Below are positions 63,150 through 64,000 of a stretch of DNA of 64,000 nt, one piece after another (the first letter of the stretch is position 1; each line of letters begins with the position of its first letter). A model generated the notes under the pieces. That model saw only the letters and a list, made by a program, of their open reading frames with translations. It was not told the DNA's origin and searched no databases. The position numbers were made by a program, and so were the translations under genes. Origin of the DNA: Fomitopsis serialis (taxonomy: Eukaryota > Basidiomycota > Agaricomycetes > Polyporales > Fomitopsidaceae); the NCBI RefSeq assembly GCF_022376445.1, contig NW_025955086.1, positions 1-64,000 on the forward strand, in the 5' to 3' direction.

Positions 63150-63934
63150 CTACGTTCACGATTCGTGCCTCAGATCTTCCCATAGTAGGCAACCGCAAAA
63201 ACCTTGGCGGAGTTCAGATCGAGGTTCGTGAAGAGTACCATGATCTCACCGACGCGCAGAAAGAGTACATGGAGGAGCTTCTGAATGACCGCGAGTCATC
63301 TCTCCATGGAGCGACTCTGGCTTCTCGCGGACGACTGAAGATCCTCTATTCGACTGTCACCAAGATCGACAAGCGACGTTCCACTTCGATCCTATCTGGT
63401 TCTTCACCGACAAGACAATCCCTTGCTTCTTGACGCACAATGTACGCGTGGCAAGTGGTGGAGCGAGAAGATCGGTGCACTTCGTGTTGACGAAGTGCGG
63501 TCTTCGGAGTGAGTATTGTGTACTCTTTCTTGTGCACATTATTGACTTGGTGCTCAGGAATGGCGAAAACCTCGAAGCTCAAGAGAAGGCAACTGAAGAT
63601 TCAGATCCAAGACAGGATACGTGAACTCCTCGGTAACTATGCAATGTACTCGTCTTCCGCCACGCTCATCGTAATCGACACCAGTTGCCATCACCAAGGA
63701 TTCGAAGCTCAGATGCAATACAATCATTTCGAGCGCGACATTATTATGTACGCCTCCCAAGCGACATCGGCGGACGGTAATGTCAATTGCCAAGTTGATT
63801 TACACCGCCTTACCCTTGGTCTGCGCACGCCAGCATGTCCTCATGACGGCGGCGCGTTCCTATGCTTACAGACGACGCGGGAAAGTGATATTTGTGAGTC
63901 GATGGAGAACCAGAACAGGCGTGGGATCGCTTAG
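63150..63934 (+). CDS. Fragments of an Agaricomycete multicopy protein family, function unknown
   Basis: Plus-strand exon-like frames read EVREEYHDLTDAQKEYMEEL, LNDRESSLHGATLASRGRLK and, later, KTSKLKRRQLKIQIQDRIRE and LLGNYAMYSSSATL. The first block (LT.AQK..M...L..RE...HG....SRGR) resembles proteins found in many copies in Agaricomycete genomes near transposons. Stops separate the blocks (one near 63433), so this is either several exons or a broken gene. The right end may run out of the window. Confidence 0.3.
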
Positions 63935-64000
63935 AAAGGGAGATGTCCTGGAGCACTGTGCAGCAGAAATAGAGAATAATCATTAGGCTATCTTACAACT

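Noticed and set aside
1..64000. CRISPR arrays, bacterial operons or phage
   Set aside because: Introns, a poly(A) LINE and eukaryotic gene families show nuclear fungal DNA; no regular spaced repeats were seen.

Overview
The window reads as nuclear DNA of a filamentous basidiomycete, most likely an Agaricomycete of the polypore type. Seen directly: genes broken by many 45-60 bp GT..AG introns, GC-rich coding sequence and a repeat-rich matrix. Known from family knowledge: the intact genes (gamma-tubulin, a FYVE-finger protein, a DAL5-type permease, a multi-pass membrane family, a viroplasmin-fold protein) have the layout usual in Agaricomycetes. No tRNA, rRNA or CRISPR was recognised by eye.

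Layout. 1-1140: 3' part of a spliced DUF6532-like gene. 1490-4170: a hAT-like terminus, a long ORF resembling the tail of the Cyc8/Ssn6 corepressor, and palindrome-rich repeats. 4961-6561: a spliced gene of unknown function between short direct repeats. 8000-19229: a complete LINE on the minus strand, 11.2 kb, bounded by a perfect 16-bp target-site duplication, with a 29-nt poly(A) tract, an intact endonuclease/RT ORF2, an intact zinc-knuckle ORF1 and an extra upstream ORF. 23005-24809: a spliced unknown gene. 26164-29421: two minus-strand genes, a viroplasmin-fold protein and a gamma-tubulin whose ten exons join to an uninterrupted 446-aa frame. 29828-40009: a mobile-element belt with a 1.6-kb TIR element and three members of one family with very long inverted arms, one nested in another, plus degenerate GC-rich arrays. 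35325-37968: a multi-pass membrane protein gene. 40530-43360: a major-facilitator permease gene. 43400-50600: no convincing gene. 50603-51330: a broken DCN1 copy. 52087-53316: a FYVE-finger gene with a tandemly duplicated exon. 54900-60440: decayed fragments of fatty-acid synthase and of a DnaJ X-domain protein. 61054-62092: a two-exon unknown gene. 63150-63934: fragments of another unknown family.

The intact genes do not form an operon or cluster; they are unrelated housekeeping or transport genes scattered in a transposon-dense region. Two themes tie the window together. First, mobile DNA: an apparently intact giant LINE and a non-autonomous DNA-element family with approximately 283-bp arms, a 6-bp TSD and an in-window empty site. 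Second, broken partial copies of core genes (Cyc8-like, DCN1, FAS, DnaJ-X). DCN1 appears to keep its introns, which suggests DNA-level duplication followed by decay.

Gene names rest on remembered family signatures because no search could be run. Intron-exon borders were placed by eye and kept only where the reading frame stayed open.
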